Source: Sanghuangporus weigelae | Taxonomy: Eukaryota > Basidiomycota > Agaricomycetes > Hymenochaetales > Hymenochaetaceae | Length of the DNA: 64,000 nt | Reading direction: 5' to 3' | Assembly: GCA_033182465.1 (NCBI GenBank) | Contig: CP137325.1 | Span: 682,001-746,000 of the forward strand | Shown here: one piece after another, positions 22,908 through 32,904 of the stretch | Layout: each line of letters begins with the position of its first letter | How positions within the stretch are numbered: position 1 is the stretch's first letter | Notes under the pieces: generated by a model | The model's input: the letters and a program-made list of their open reading frames with translations, nothing else | Told to the model about the DNA's origin: nothing | Databases searched by the model: none | Position numbers and translations under genes: made by a program

Positions 22908-23986
22908 TTACAGCCGTTTGCAAAAGTAATGAGAATCACGTGATTTCACCACTTTTCTCGCCAAAACACAGATAAAATCATATCTCACCCAAATCTCAAC
23001 GGTTTCACATCATCTAAGTTGCTAAATTCATCTTTTCGAAAGCGCTTTCGCTTAAAGAAAACTGTAGAGAAAATAGAGCGAAAAATGACCCTAAAATGGC
23101 GAAAATATCGGTTTTTGCCTCTTCCTTGCATGTGCAATTTTTTCTGTGATCCCTGCTGGTCCAGCACCTCCCCAAAGCTATCCAGAATGATAATATGATT
23201 ATAAAATGAATTTACAGACTGAGTTTGAGTTGAATTGTGTACCAGAATGTGCTGCTTTGAGACATGCCGGAATCACTCAAAACTCATCATTTCCCCCTAG
23301 CCTCCCAGGCTCCAGGAAAAATTCTTACAGGCCAGATTCATGCATGTAAATTCATTTTGGATATAATAGACTAGGTTTGTGTACTAGCTAAGGCCTCAGC
23401 ATCCACTGGTGAGCTGGGAAGATGCTGTCTAAAACGATGCATACAACCAGAATCACTTGTTCAGCCCAGCTCACCAGTGGATGCTGAGGCCTTAGCTAGT
23501 ACACAAACCTAGTCTATTATATCCAAAATGAATTTACATGCATGAATCTGGCCTGTAAGAATTTTTCCTGGAGCCTGGGAGGCTAGGGGGAAATGATGAG
23601 TTTTGAGTGATTCCGGCATGTCTCAAAGCAGCACATTCTGGTACACAATTCAACTCAAACTCAGTCTGTAAATTCATTTTATAATCATATTATCATTCTG
23701 GATAGCTTTGGGGAGGTGCTGGACCAGCAGGGATCACAGAAAAAATTGCACATGCAAGGAAGAGGCAAAAACCGATATTTTCGCCATTTTAGGGTCATTT
23801 TTCGCTCTATTTTCTCTACAGTTTTCTTTAAGCGAAAGCGCTTTCGAAAAGATGAATTTAGCAACTTAGATGATGTGAAACCGTTGAGATTTGGGTGAGA
23901 TATGATTTTATCTGTGTTTTGAGGCTCTCATGGCGAGAAAAGTGGTGAAGTCACGTGATTCTCATTACTTTTGCAAACGGCTGTAA
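22908..23986. repeat. Foldback (snap-back) element: two near-identical inverted arms of about 0.5 kb
   Basis: The left arm is 22908-23418, the right arm 23465-23986, with a 46-base unique spacer. By eye the arms are reverse complements along their whole length. The exceptions are one transition near the outer end and an 11-base segment (TGAGAGCCTCA) present only in the right arm. The outer tips read TACAGCCGTTTGC... and ...GCAAACGGCTGTA, so the element may begin CAG and end CTG inside a TA dinucleotide. That would fit a Tc1/mariner or pogo-type target site, though a palindromic TA cannot be proved a duplication. Each arm holds the same open frame of 60 codons with a basic run (FFKRKRFRKDE), probably meaningless. 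No transposase is present, so it is a non-autonomous element. The near-perfect identity suggests recent formation. Confidence 0.85.
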
Positions 23987-24696
23987 CTGTTCTTCAGACT
24001 TCTTTCACAATCACAAGAGACGCAACTTTAATTCCATGCTTTGATTCCATGCTTTCTACTGCCCGACTGAACCGTGTCATTCCGTGAGCAAGGTTTGAAA
24101 TTTGACGGGGAGAACGGCAAACGCGGCAAAGTTGGTTTCCGTCTTCCTATGACTTTCAATGAGGTTGCTGCTTAGTTGCTCTCCTTCTCAAGCCGCTTTA
24201 GTACCATTATGCCTCCTTAAAAGGCCTTTCCTCTCAGATCTGTGTGAGCCGACTCTATCTGAGCGAGAGTATGTGCAACAGCCATTGAACAGAATCCTCA
24301 GCTTCAGCTTCCTAGATGTAAAGAAGCAGGTATCTTTAGAACGAATATGCGTGCAGCATCTTCTGAAGTAAAATCTTGACAGGCATGGGACTTCCGTGAG
24401 CGCAAATCCCTCATGAGGAGTAGCTGAAAGTGTTACACGTCCATGACGGAGGTTAGAGTGCATGCGAAGGCTGTCATGTACCTTCCAATCGAGCCAGACC
24501 TCCAATGCTGTCTGATTGGTAAGTCCATTCGGATCTCAAGCCTTGTGAAGTATAAAATACTGGTCTCTGCCCGCCAAACCCTTATCATCCATTCATCGCT
24601 CATCCCCCTTCACCATCGAGGCAGGCAAGCCCTACCTTCAAAAGCTCATCTCAGACGACTAACCCGCACGACTTGAATCACTTAATCTGTATCGAT
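23987..24696. other. Promoter region of the intact GEgh16-like gene
   Basis: About 700 bases from the right tip of the foldback element to the ATG at 24697. It contains a TATA box (24551-24558) and a C/T-rich leader. The duplicated phrase ATTCCATGCTTTGATTCCATGCTTT occurs near 24032-24056. No gene seen. Confidence 0.45.
24551..24558 (+). promoter_or_regulatory. TATA box of the intact GEgh16-like gene
   Basis: TATAAAAT lies 146 bases before the ATG at 24697, placed like the TATA box of its paralog. A pyrimidine-rich region with transcription-start character (CATCCATTCATCGCTCATCC) follows. Confidence 0.5.
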
Positions 24697-25256
24697 ATGT
24701 TTGCGAAGTCCCTTACCTCTCTGCCTATCCTCGCAGTCGCGCTCTCCTTGCCATACCAGGCTCTCGGACATGCGATAATTACGCCGGCAATTGGCCTCAC
24801 TGGAACTCTTGTACGTGCTGATGCTGTGCGCGTCTCCTCTACAACACCGTGCGGCAATGGTGTCGACATTGCGAGTGCCATTCCTGGCTCCGAAGCTGCT
24901 CAGGCTGCCGGAAATGCTTTTAATGTCACTATCACCAACTTCAACGGGTAAGACTCCTTCTTTGGCCTTCCTTCGCAGTACTGAGGTTTCATACTATTCT
25001 TAGTGGGGTAGACGGATCAACTGAGATTGTCAGCACATTGATTGATCCGTCTGGAACCGGTGCCTCTTTCACGGGAGGTTCTGCAACTATTACGACAAAT
25101 GGCGTTGAGGCGCCTGTGACTACCGGCTCGGTCCCGATTGCTGGTACCTTGCCAGACGGAACAGTTTGCACGGGTGGCAACGATGGAGCAAGCTGCCTTG
25201 TGAGCTTTGCGACTGCCGGCGGATTCGGTAACTGCGTCCTCATTTCTCAGGCGTAA
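24697..25256 (+). CDS. GEgh16-like secreted protein (DUF3129-like), intact paralog
   Basis: Two exons in phase, 24697-24947 and 25004-25256, give 167 residues. The signal peptide is MFAKSLTSLPILAVALSLPYQALG, with the mature protein starting at HAIITPAIG, a His-first mature end as in the family. Conserved features are CGNGVDIAS, the variable beta region with DPSGTGASF, and the C-terminal block LPDGTVCTGGNDGASC and GGFGNCVLIS. Four cysteines could form two disulfides. The family (gEgh16, MAS-type proteins) is secreted by pathogenic and saprotrophic fungi during surface contact or penetration; its biochemical role is unknown. The frameshifted sister copy lies 3 kb upstream in the same orientation, separated by the foldback element. 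Assignment rests on remembered family patterns, so it is moderately sure. Confidence 0.7.
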
Positions 25257-25933
25257 TTCTCCATCAACTTGTTCACATGCCTGCTGATTGTGATGAAGTT
25301 GTCTGCCTGCGTTTGTGCCGCGGACCCAGTAGTAGAGTTGTTCTTTGGTTTGGGAAGTATCTTCTGTACATGGCTTCTTTGTGGATTTGAGTTTGGTTGT
25401 TCTCTGGTGTTCAATGGAAATTGATAAGTTGTACCACAAGTGTTCATGCTTCTTTTCGAGGTGTCCAAATCTGGGGCTTGACTAGACACGCATTAAGCGG
25501 CCTCATCTTGGACCTCGACGATTTGCCGCAAATGGTTCGAGACTCAATGATTTGATTTCTCTTCACTTTCAGGCACAGACTTGCGCTTACTTTTAGACGT
25601 CTAAGCTGAAGTCGATCTGTGAAAGCGTGGCCATGCTGTACTTTGGGCCTGTGCGTGTGGCTATAGTGCCGAACCAGGGCCACAGGGCACCGATGGCTTT
25701 GACCGTCGATCTTTAAGCTTGATTTGCATTTTCGTCTCTTTGAGTGCTTATCGTTGGTATGGCCAGACCATAGACACGGCGATGCGAGGTTAGACAACGC
25801 ACTGCAATGAAACGGTGGCTTTCTGTGGTCCAACCTTTGATGGACGGTATTTAAGTGGTCGGAGTTCAACATCTCTTCCAAGACAACTTCATCACATCCA
25901 CTCTCTGTAAGAATCGAACGAGCGAAGGGAGCG
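25257..25933. other. Intergenic region
   Basis: About 680 bases between the GEgh16-like gene and the HMG-box gene, both on the plus strand. No coding frame with support, no repeat. It should contain the HMG gene promoter. Confidence 0.4.
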
Positions 25934-27077
25934 ATGCCTAAAGCTAATACAGACTCTCTTAATCGGTCGATGCCGACTCGGACGCCGTATCAGCGGGTCC
26001 CTCGCCGCTCTTCTTTTCCGGACGATAGCCACACGACAGATGACTCGCTGTCCGTTGGTTCTGACGTGGAAACTGCGGAGTTTATCTTCAAAGGAATAAA
26101 GCAAGAGGAAGCCCAGGTCGTCACCGCGTTTACTTCTCAGTCGACTCTGGGCCTTCAGCAACCTCATATACCTCGCCCACCAAACAAGTTCATGTTATTC
26201 CGGACGGAAATGTGTGTTCGTCGTGTTCCTGAGCAAGCTGGCATTACCGGAACAGGAGAAAAGTCCAAGTACCTGGGTGCACTGTGGCAACGTCTCAGCA
26301 AGGAGGAAAAGGAGTACTGGGAATTACAAGCCAATAAAGCGAAGGAGGAGCATGCCAGGTTGTACCCGGATTACAGGTATAAACCAGGGCCTAGAAAGGG
26401 CAAGTCCACCACAACCACGCATCTCCAAGTAACAGAGGAAACACCTCTTGCACGAAACAAGTCAGCAAGTGTTCATGAGATGAAGCTCAATAGCCCTATG
26501 GATCCACGCACGGTCCGTAAAGCCCTCACAGATTACTACCTTCCTCCACGAAACACTGGGAAAAGCAGCAATAAAAATCTCCCCGGAGTACCGCATACTG
26601 TAGTCAAGACCGAATGGCTCAATGTAAGTGTTTTCTTAACAGGAAAGATCTCGTCTCACTTGCAGCCTCTCTCCTCAGGCGACTAACTTTCAGGAGCATC
26701 ATATTCAGACTCAGCCGAAGATTCCTCCCCCTCCTAACCTTGATTTTCGGCATCATAAGGAAAAGCCTGTTGCGCGGGCAACTCCTATTTCTTTACCTGT
26801 CTTGAATCATAGGGTTCCGTCCATGGGCCAACCTCTCCGCCGGTGCCACCTCGAGCGAGCCAATGAGCCTGGACTCCAAAGCAGACTCGGACCCGACTCG
26901 CTCTTGCTTCAAGGCTTTGACTACACAAAGGCTCAAGCTAAAGTTTTTGGACCAGTCGGGTTTGGTTCTACCACTGGATCAGATCCGTACAAAGAAGAGC
27001 CTCAGACACCTAAAGCTTGGCGGGATTTTGTTACTCCGAAGCCGTCGACGCAATCAGTCCAATGGAATTGTACATGA
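25934..27077 (+). CDS. HMG-box transcription factor (MATA-HMG type)
   Basis: Two exons, 25934-26623 and 26679-27077, in phase, give 362 residues. Choosing the acceptor at 26678 (CTCCTCAG) avoids a stop that follows from the earlier AG. The HMG box starts near residue 78 with HIPRPPNKFMLFRTEM. It continues with GTGEKSKYLGALWQRLSKEEKEYWE and ends in EHARLYPDYRYKPGPRK, the basic tail that binds the DNA minor groove. The PRPPNxFMLFR start is the MATA-HMG subclass used by fungal mating-type and sexual-development regulators such as Ste11/Prf1/pcc1-type proteins. The flanks are disordered: an acidic N-terminus and a C-terminal region with IPPPPNLDF. No mating pheromone or receptor gene is recognised nearby, so I would not call this the mating-type locus. 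Confidence 0.85.
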
Positions 27078-27376
27078 TGCCCTAATCGCTTTTATTGGAT
27101 ATCCCGAGCTATTGCTTTGATAAAGGTGACTGGGTCACCCAATATCACTTATGACATGTCCATTATACTGTATTTATATCTTCCTATGTCATATACGGCG
27201 GCATATGTAAATATAAATACGCGCATCTGATATGAAAGAAATTTCCTACGACGCTGAAGCTTAAGCTATAACACGGTCGGACCTCACCCATGGGACGCGT
27301 TCCCCGCACGTGATGGCATTACAAGTCAAGAGATCCATTGGGGTTATTGTGACTTGAAATCTTTTCTCATCCATCA

Positions 27377-28719
27377 ATGTCTGCGGCGCAGGACTCGTCG
27401 CCATCGACATCAGAGCAGCCTTTCTCCGGAGAGTCGTATTTTGCAACACAACCGCCGCCTCCGACGCTGGACGCCGATGTGAAGAATGTGCGCTCTTTCG
27501 TCTCTCGACAGGTAGCAGTTGGCCGGAAAGTCGCTTTAGTCACGGTGCGTCGCATTCACTCACTGCAATTGTCCGTGCCTCTAAGTCATGTTTGATTTCC
27601 ACTTAGAGTGGAGGAACAACTGTTCCTTTAGAGCTCAACGTGTGAGTCAACGTACTCGTTCAACCATTGGCGCATGGCAGAACCTTAATAGCGGTCCTAC
27701 AGTGTCCGTTTCTTGGACAATTTTAGCGCCGGTGCGATTGCATAGAAAACATTACCCTATAAAGTAATGACACCTGGCTCAGGCACGAGAGGAGCGACAT
27801 CAGCGGAATATTTTCTGCGCGCGGGATATGCTGTTATCTTCATGCATCGACAACACAGTCTACAGCCATTTAGTCGGCATTACTCTCATTCTACGAATCC
27901 TTTTCTGGACTTCCTAGAGCTAGAGGATGCTCCTCAGGAGCAAAGTGGTGGACGAACGAATATCGACCATGCTCGCCCTATTATTACCGTACATACGTCC
28001 GATCCTGAACACCTACGCGGCGTCCTTTCCGCATACAAAGCAGTGCAAAAAGCAGGCACATTGCACAGCGTGACTTTCGTGACGGTGAATGAGTATCTGT
28101 GGCTATTACGAGCGGTGTCGAAGGAATTGCATTTACTCGGCCGAGACGCGATGTACTATCTTGCTGCAGCAGTCAGCGACTTTTTCCTGCCCAGAGAAAA
28201 AATGGTGCGTTTCAAGGCATATTTTATCAAGCTCTGTGCGACTAACTGACTGCTTTTCAGAGCGAACACAAGATTCAATCTGGAAAGGGAAGTCTTATAC
28301 TCGAGATGGATCAGGTGCCAAAGATCTTGAAACCCATGGTCGATGAATGGACTCCGGAAGGTTTCATAGTTTCTTTCAAGGTAATTACTCCATGATTCGA
28401 AGTACACGTCGTCTGAAATTCCTACATTAAGCTTGAAACGGATCCAGCCTTGCTGGTACCCAAAGCTCGTGCCTCGCTAGAACGCTATGGACACCAAGTA
28501 GTTATTGGAAATGAACTGCACCGGCGTAAATTTGAAGTCGTATTCGTGTCTCGCTCGTCTGCTTCTTTGGGAATTGCGGGATATGACAAGCCAGATTTCG
28601 AGGAAACATGGCTTCGTATTGACGAGAAGGCTTCGGCTGGCGGAAAGGAGATCGAGGACGGTATCATAAACGAACTCGTGACAAGACATCTCTCATGGAT
28701 CAAATCTGCGGATACATAA
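27377..28719 (+). CDS. CAB2: Phosphopantothenate-cysteine ligase
   Basis: Six exons in phase: 27377-27544, 27607-27641, 27703-27731, 27783-28204, 28261-28380, 28432-28719, giving 353 residues. Exons 2 and 3 are only 35 and 29 nt. The enzyme joins 4'-phosphopantothenate to cysteine in coenzyme A synthesis, in the cytosol. [14 protein letters not shown] is the nucleotide-binding start and [21 protein letters not shown] is the signature FSxGxRG block. [19 protein letters not shown] follows, then [12 protein letters not shown], the AVSD-type substrate loop. KIQSGKGSL and [15 protein letters not shown] complete the fold. Length and order match the eukaryotic stand-alone enzyme. The last exons have a decayed second copy near 30.8-31.1 kb. 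Confidence 0.93.
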
Positions 28720-28876
28720 CGAGCGAAAGACTGGACCTGTTTGTACGACTAACAAAGGTTGGCTATGTCCGTAGACTGCAGGAATTAGTTCAGAAATAGG
28801 TACGGCAATCGGTCTATCGCAACACACCTTTATTCTGAACTATAATCACTTTCCTATCCCCCATAGAACAACATGT

Positions 28877-30526
28877 TTATTTGCCGATGTGTTTTAGCAT
28901 CTGTTCCGGGTAGCGCTCGCCACTGGTTGTAAAACCGTCAATCACTTCACGCAGTTCCTTCAACTCTTCGGGCGAGAAATTCACGTCGCGTGAGGCCCAG
29001 TTCTCCTCAAGACGAGAAATAGACTTTGTTCCTGGTATAGGGATGATGTCAGTTCCTTGCGCAGCGACCCATGCAAGTGCAAGTTGGGCAGGCGTAATTT
29101 TCTTCTTGGATGCGATGGATTCAAGCTTCTCGACGATCTGGCCCCAAAAGTATTGAAATTTATTTTTTAGCCTTCTCGAAAGTAGAGAGAACATCCTACC
29201 CTAAGGTTCTTTATAAAATTTTCTTGCGAAAAGCGTGGATGAATACGACGCCGGTCATTTGGGTCGAGTTCTTCAGGAGACTTGAAACGACCCTGAGATG
29301 GAGGTAAGTCCATATAACGGTTCGATTTATGACGCATATGCGGTTTACCGTCAAGAATCCACGACCCAGAGGGGAATACGCTACGACTGGGATTCCGAGT
29401 TCTCTAGCTGTTTGTAGAATACCGTCTTCCGGGGTCTGTCAGTCCTTGAATGAGCCAGTGTGTATTAATTCTCTCACTTTTTTCTATGTCGGTTGTCCAA
29501 GGAGAATACTCGATCTGAAGAGCGTCTATCTTCACTATCTGGAATACGAATGGAATCTCGGTGGCGAGAAATGACGCTGAAAACAGGATTTAAATACCTT
29601 GGCGGCCTTTCTCAATGTCTCTGCGCTTGGTTCTGATATGCCGATGAACTTAATCTTCCCTTCCTTGCGAAGTTCTTCGAGTGTCCCGTACGTCTCTTCG
29701 AGACTCCTGTGACCGAAATAAGCACGTTGTGTTTTCAACAGGGAAATACCACATACACATTAGCGTCAACACGGTGTTGATAATACAGATCTGGTATCGT
29801 CCCAAGTCGTTTGACAGAGGCTTCGATTGACTGACGAATGTACGCGGCGTCGCCTGATCACAACTACTCTGTCAGGACGGAAACTATCTGTTGCTCCATG
29901 CGAGCTACGAACCTCGGATCTTCCCGCTGGACTGCCTCGTCATCGGATCAAGTTCATGTCCAAATTTTGTAGCAAGGAAGACCTTCGAACGGTTATCTCC
30001 CTCAGCGAGAACAGAACCTGCAGGAAGTTATTCATAAGAATGTACATAAGAATACTGGGTTTTCTACTAATTCTGTACCAACCGATGAGTTCTTCACTGC
30101 ATACCGCAAGGATCAGCAACTTTGCCGCATAGTACATATACTTGATGTGCTATTACTTACTTATGGCCGTTGCCGTAGATATCGGCTCTAAGGACGAAAA
30201 TCCATCATCAATCCAGTTACAGATCATGCAACAAGGGAAGTAGGCTCACGAATCCCAAAACGTCTGGCGGGAATTCAGTTTGGATAACGTATACTCACAG
30301 AGCGTACATACCAGTCCAAGCTTGATCGCGTGTCGAAGCAGCTCTTTGCTCTCTTCATCATTAGCGGCGCCGTAAATATTACTCAAGCTCATCCCGCCGA
30401 AACCTTGCATATAAGTGATCAGCTGTCTTCAATTTATTTAATTACGTGTAGGTACCCACCTGGCGAGGGAACTTTCATGCCTCCTATCTCGCGGGAGCGT
30501 AAATCAATAACAGACGGGGAGCTCAT
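28877..30526 (-). CDS. Aldo-keto reductase (YakC/pyridoxal reductase-like), intact copy
   Basis: Twelve exons on the minus strand, all in phase: 30460-30526, 30312-30403, 30250-30263, 30161-30187, 30068-30096, 29913-30017, 29757-29853, 29598-29706, 29478-29538, 29349-29425, 29200-29292, 28877-29137. They give 343 residues, normal for the family. The catalytic tetrad is visible: Asp and Tyr in DSADIYGNG, Lys in FLATKFGHE and His in YYQHRVD. NADPH-binding features appear in the C-terminal part ([15 protein letters not shown]). [10 protein letters not shown] and [14 protein letters not shown] are typical of the AKR8/AKR13-like fungal reductases. The enzyme should be cytosolic and reduce an aldehyde or ketone; the substrate is unknown. 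It converges on CAB2. A full-length decayed copy follows directly upstream. Confidence 0.92.
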
Positions 30527-30600
30527 TGCTGAATATCGATTGGAAGGGACGCAGAAACACAGTTATCTACTAGATGGACCTGGGAGAGCAAAGACTGTCT

Positions 30601-30608
30601 CTTTTATA
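30601..30608 (-). promoter_or_regulatory. TATA box of the intact aldo-keto reductase gene
   Basis: The plus-strand CTTTTATA reads TATAAAAG on the minus strand, 75 bases upstream of the ATG at 30526. This is a good core-promoter distance. Confidence 0.5.
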
Positions 30609-30787
30609 GCTGACGTAGCTTCCACCTGACACAGCACTGACGAAAAATAACGCGATTGCTCCCACTCTTCGGCCCGGCGTAAAGATGGACCAATGAGAGG
30701 CGCGCGTATTATTTATTCGACGCGTTCTCGGCCTTCTGGTCGTGGTTCAATCAATCAAACAAATAGTTATCCTTGACCATTTGCCAA

Positions 30788-31106
30788 TCGAGTGGCCGAT
30801 GGATGGCCAATAGGTAGTTCTCTTTCAAGTTGCTCCTGCTTTGATGTTGATGTGGTTCTTCTCATTCTTCTTTCAGGCCTTGAGACGCACCCAGCCAAAG
30901 CTGCTTGGTTCCAACGCTGAAGACCCCGATCCACTGTCGGGAATGAGCTGGATTGACAGGGGTACAAGGCCATTTCAGAGTGTTGTTATTATTATTATTC
31001 CTAGTGATTCCTATGCCGACAAACGGTTTTTGAGAAGTCCTAGCGAGAAGTCTGACGAACGGAAAGGTCATCGAGGAAGGCTTCATAAAGGAACTCGTAA
31101 CACATC
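30788..31106 (+). pseudogene. Decayed copy of the CAB2 3' end (end of exon 5, intron, exon 6)
   Basis: The sequence from about 30788 follows the CAB2 region 28340-28700 in order. GTGGCCGATGGATGG and TTCTCTTTCAAG match the end of exon 5. A short intron-like stretch follows, then CTTGAGACGCACCCAGCC matches the exon 6 start CTTGAAACGGATCCAGCC. GCGAGAAG...CGGAAAGGTCATCGAGG, followed by CTTCATAAAGGAACTCGTAACA, matches the codons for [14 protein letters not shown]. The frame is lost at several points. It lies in the same order and orientation relative to the second reductase copy as CAB2 does to the first, so both belong to one duplicated block. Confidence 0.75.
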
Positions 31107-31256
31107 CAAATATGCACCTATCCGAAATACAGTTATTCTATTCGGCGTGCATATCAAGACATTTTCTGACACAAAACTCCGTTGATTGCTGATATCTTCT
31201 ACCTCATTTATTGTAATCTCGTTCCCTGAGGGGGATGCTTACTTTCCTATCATTTT

Positions 31257-32904
31257 CAGGACAACGGATTCCTCTGATATGCTCGCTTTCCAATGTGCTT
31301 AAGTGCAAAGTCCAGGTAACGCTCACCGCTCGTCTCAAATTCGGAAATCACCTCGCGCAATTCCTTCAATCCTTCAGTCGTGAAGAGTACATTGTGCGAG
31401 GCCCAGTTCTCTTTGAGACGCGCGACGGACTTTGCTCCCGCAATGGGAATGATGTCGGTTCATTATGCAGCGACCCACGCGAGCGCAAGCTGGGCAGGCG
31501 TTATTCTCTTCTTGGAAGCGATGGCTTCGAGTCGTTTCACAATCTGCGCAAATTCCGCGTATCAGTACGCTCGAGGAAGCTAGATGGCTCGAGTGATGAC
31601 TTGCCCTAAGTTCTTGCTGAAAATTTCTTGAGACAAGCGCGGGTGTTTGCAGCGGAAGTCACTAGTCTCAAGATCCTCAGGAGACCTGAAATGACCCTGT
31701 AATAAGAGTAAGTCAACAGACGAATCTATTTCAAGATAGAAATGAATATCATAGTCAGGAATCCACGACCCAAAGGGGAATAGGCTACAATGGGATCCCT
31801 AGTTCTCTAGCTGTTTGGAGAATTTCATCTTTCGAGATTGTCAAGCCGCGACTCAGGTAAGATAATCGATATACTTACTTCTTTCGATGTCAGTCATACA
31901 GGGAGAATACTCAATGTGAAGAGCACCAATCTTCGCTATCTAATAATTTTGCTCGATATGGCTGCCCGACGGTAAAGCGGAAACATGATACCTTGGCCAC
32001 CTTCTTGAATGTCTCTGTATTTGGCTCTGATATGCCGATGAACCTGATTTGCTCCTCCTTACGAAGCTCTTCGAGTGTTCCATATGTCTCTTCAAGACTC
32101 CTGCAAACCGAGTATCAGAACGCTGGCTGTTCAACAGATAACGGCCACGTACACATTGAGGTCAATGCGGTGCTGGTAATACAAATCTGGTGTTGTTACA
32201 AGACGCTTGATCATAGAGGCCTCAATTGGCTGTCTGATATATTCTACGTTGCCTGAAAATGAATGGCATGTAATATCAAAGGTAGACCGCTCATCCGAGC
32301 CGGAGATGACGAATCTCAAATCTTGCCGCTGCGATTCCTTGTCACTGGGTCACATTCATGCTCAAATTTTGTGGCAAGGAAACCTTTGACCGGTTATCTC
32401 CTTCTGCGAGGACGGAGCCTGGGTCTAATTAGTAATCGGGATCTTCCGTATTCTCCGGTCGAAGTTGCAGCAACGAAAACCGATAAGCCCCTTCGCTGCG
32501 TACCTAGAGGATCAGTTACTTCACCGTGAGTACATACGTCTAGAGTGCATTACGAACTTATGTCCGCCGCCGTAGGAATCTGGAAAAGTCTAATTACAGA
32601 CCGAGCACCGCAGAAGGATTCGAGTGAACTCACGTATCCCAGAAAGTCTAGTACGTTCATCTATACGTATACTGTATGTGATAAACTCCACATACCAGTC
32701 CAAGCTTGATAGCATGTCTGAGCACCCCTTTACTCTCCTCATCTACGCCGCAAAAGTTACTCAAGCTCATTCCACCGAAACCTTACATTATGGGTTTAGA
32801 AGTATTGCGATGCTTAAACTCTGTATATGATGCTCACCAGGAGAAGGGACCTTAATGCCTTCTATTTTGCGAGTGCACAAATCGACTACGGGTGGAGAGC
32901 TCAT
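31257..32904 (-). pseudogene. Aldo-keto reductase, decayed tandem duplicate
   Basis: This matches the intact reductase exon by exon, from ATG at 32904 (MSSPPVVDLCTRKIEG) to HIGK near 31286. It is broken in several places. The exon equivalent to the catalytic DIYG segment has lost its acceptor context and two codons (near 32570). Exon 6 has lost one base in the codons for KVFLATK (near 32375). In the last exon, two adjacent stop codons (TGA at 31460-31462 and TAA at 31463-31465 on the minus strand) replace the QG that follows WVAA. The original stop codon after GK is gone. Splice sites elsewhere are partly kept, so decay is moderate rather than ancient. Intronic spacing is similar to the intact copy. 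Confidence 0.85.

Noticed and set aside
22985-23898. Two identical 60-codon frames with a basic run, as a gene pair
   Set aside because: They are the two arms of one inverted repeat. The frame has no domain, no start context and no homology I recognise.
25934-27077. HMG-box gene as the mating-type locus
   Set aside because: The box is of the MATA-HMG type, but basidiomycete mating loci are defined by homeodomain pairs or pheromone/receptor genes, and none is seen in the window.
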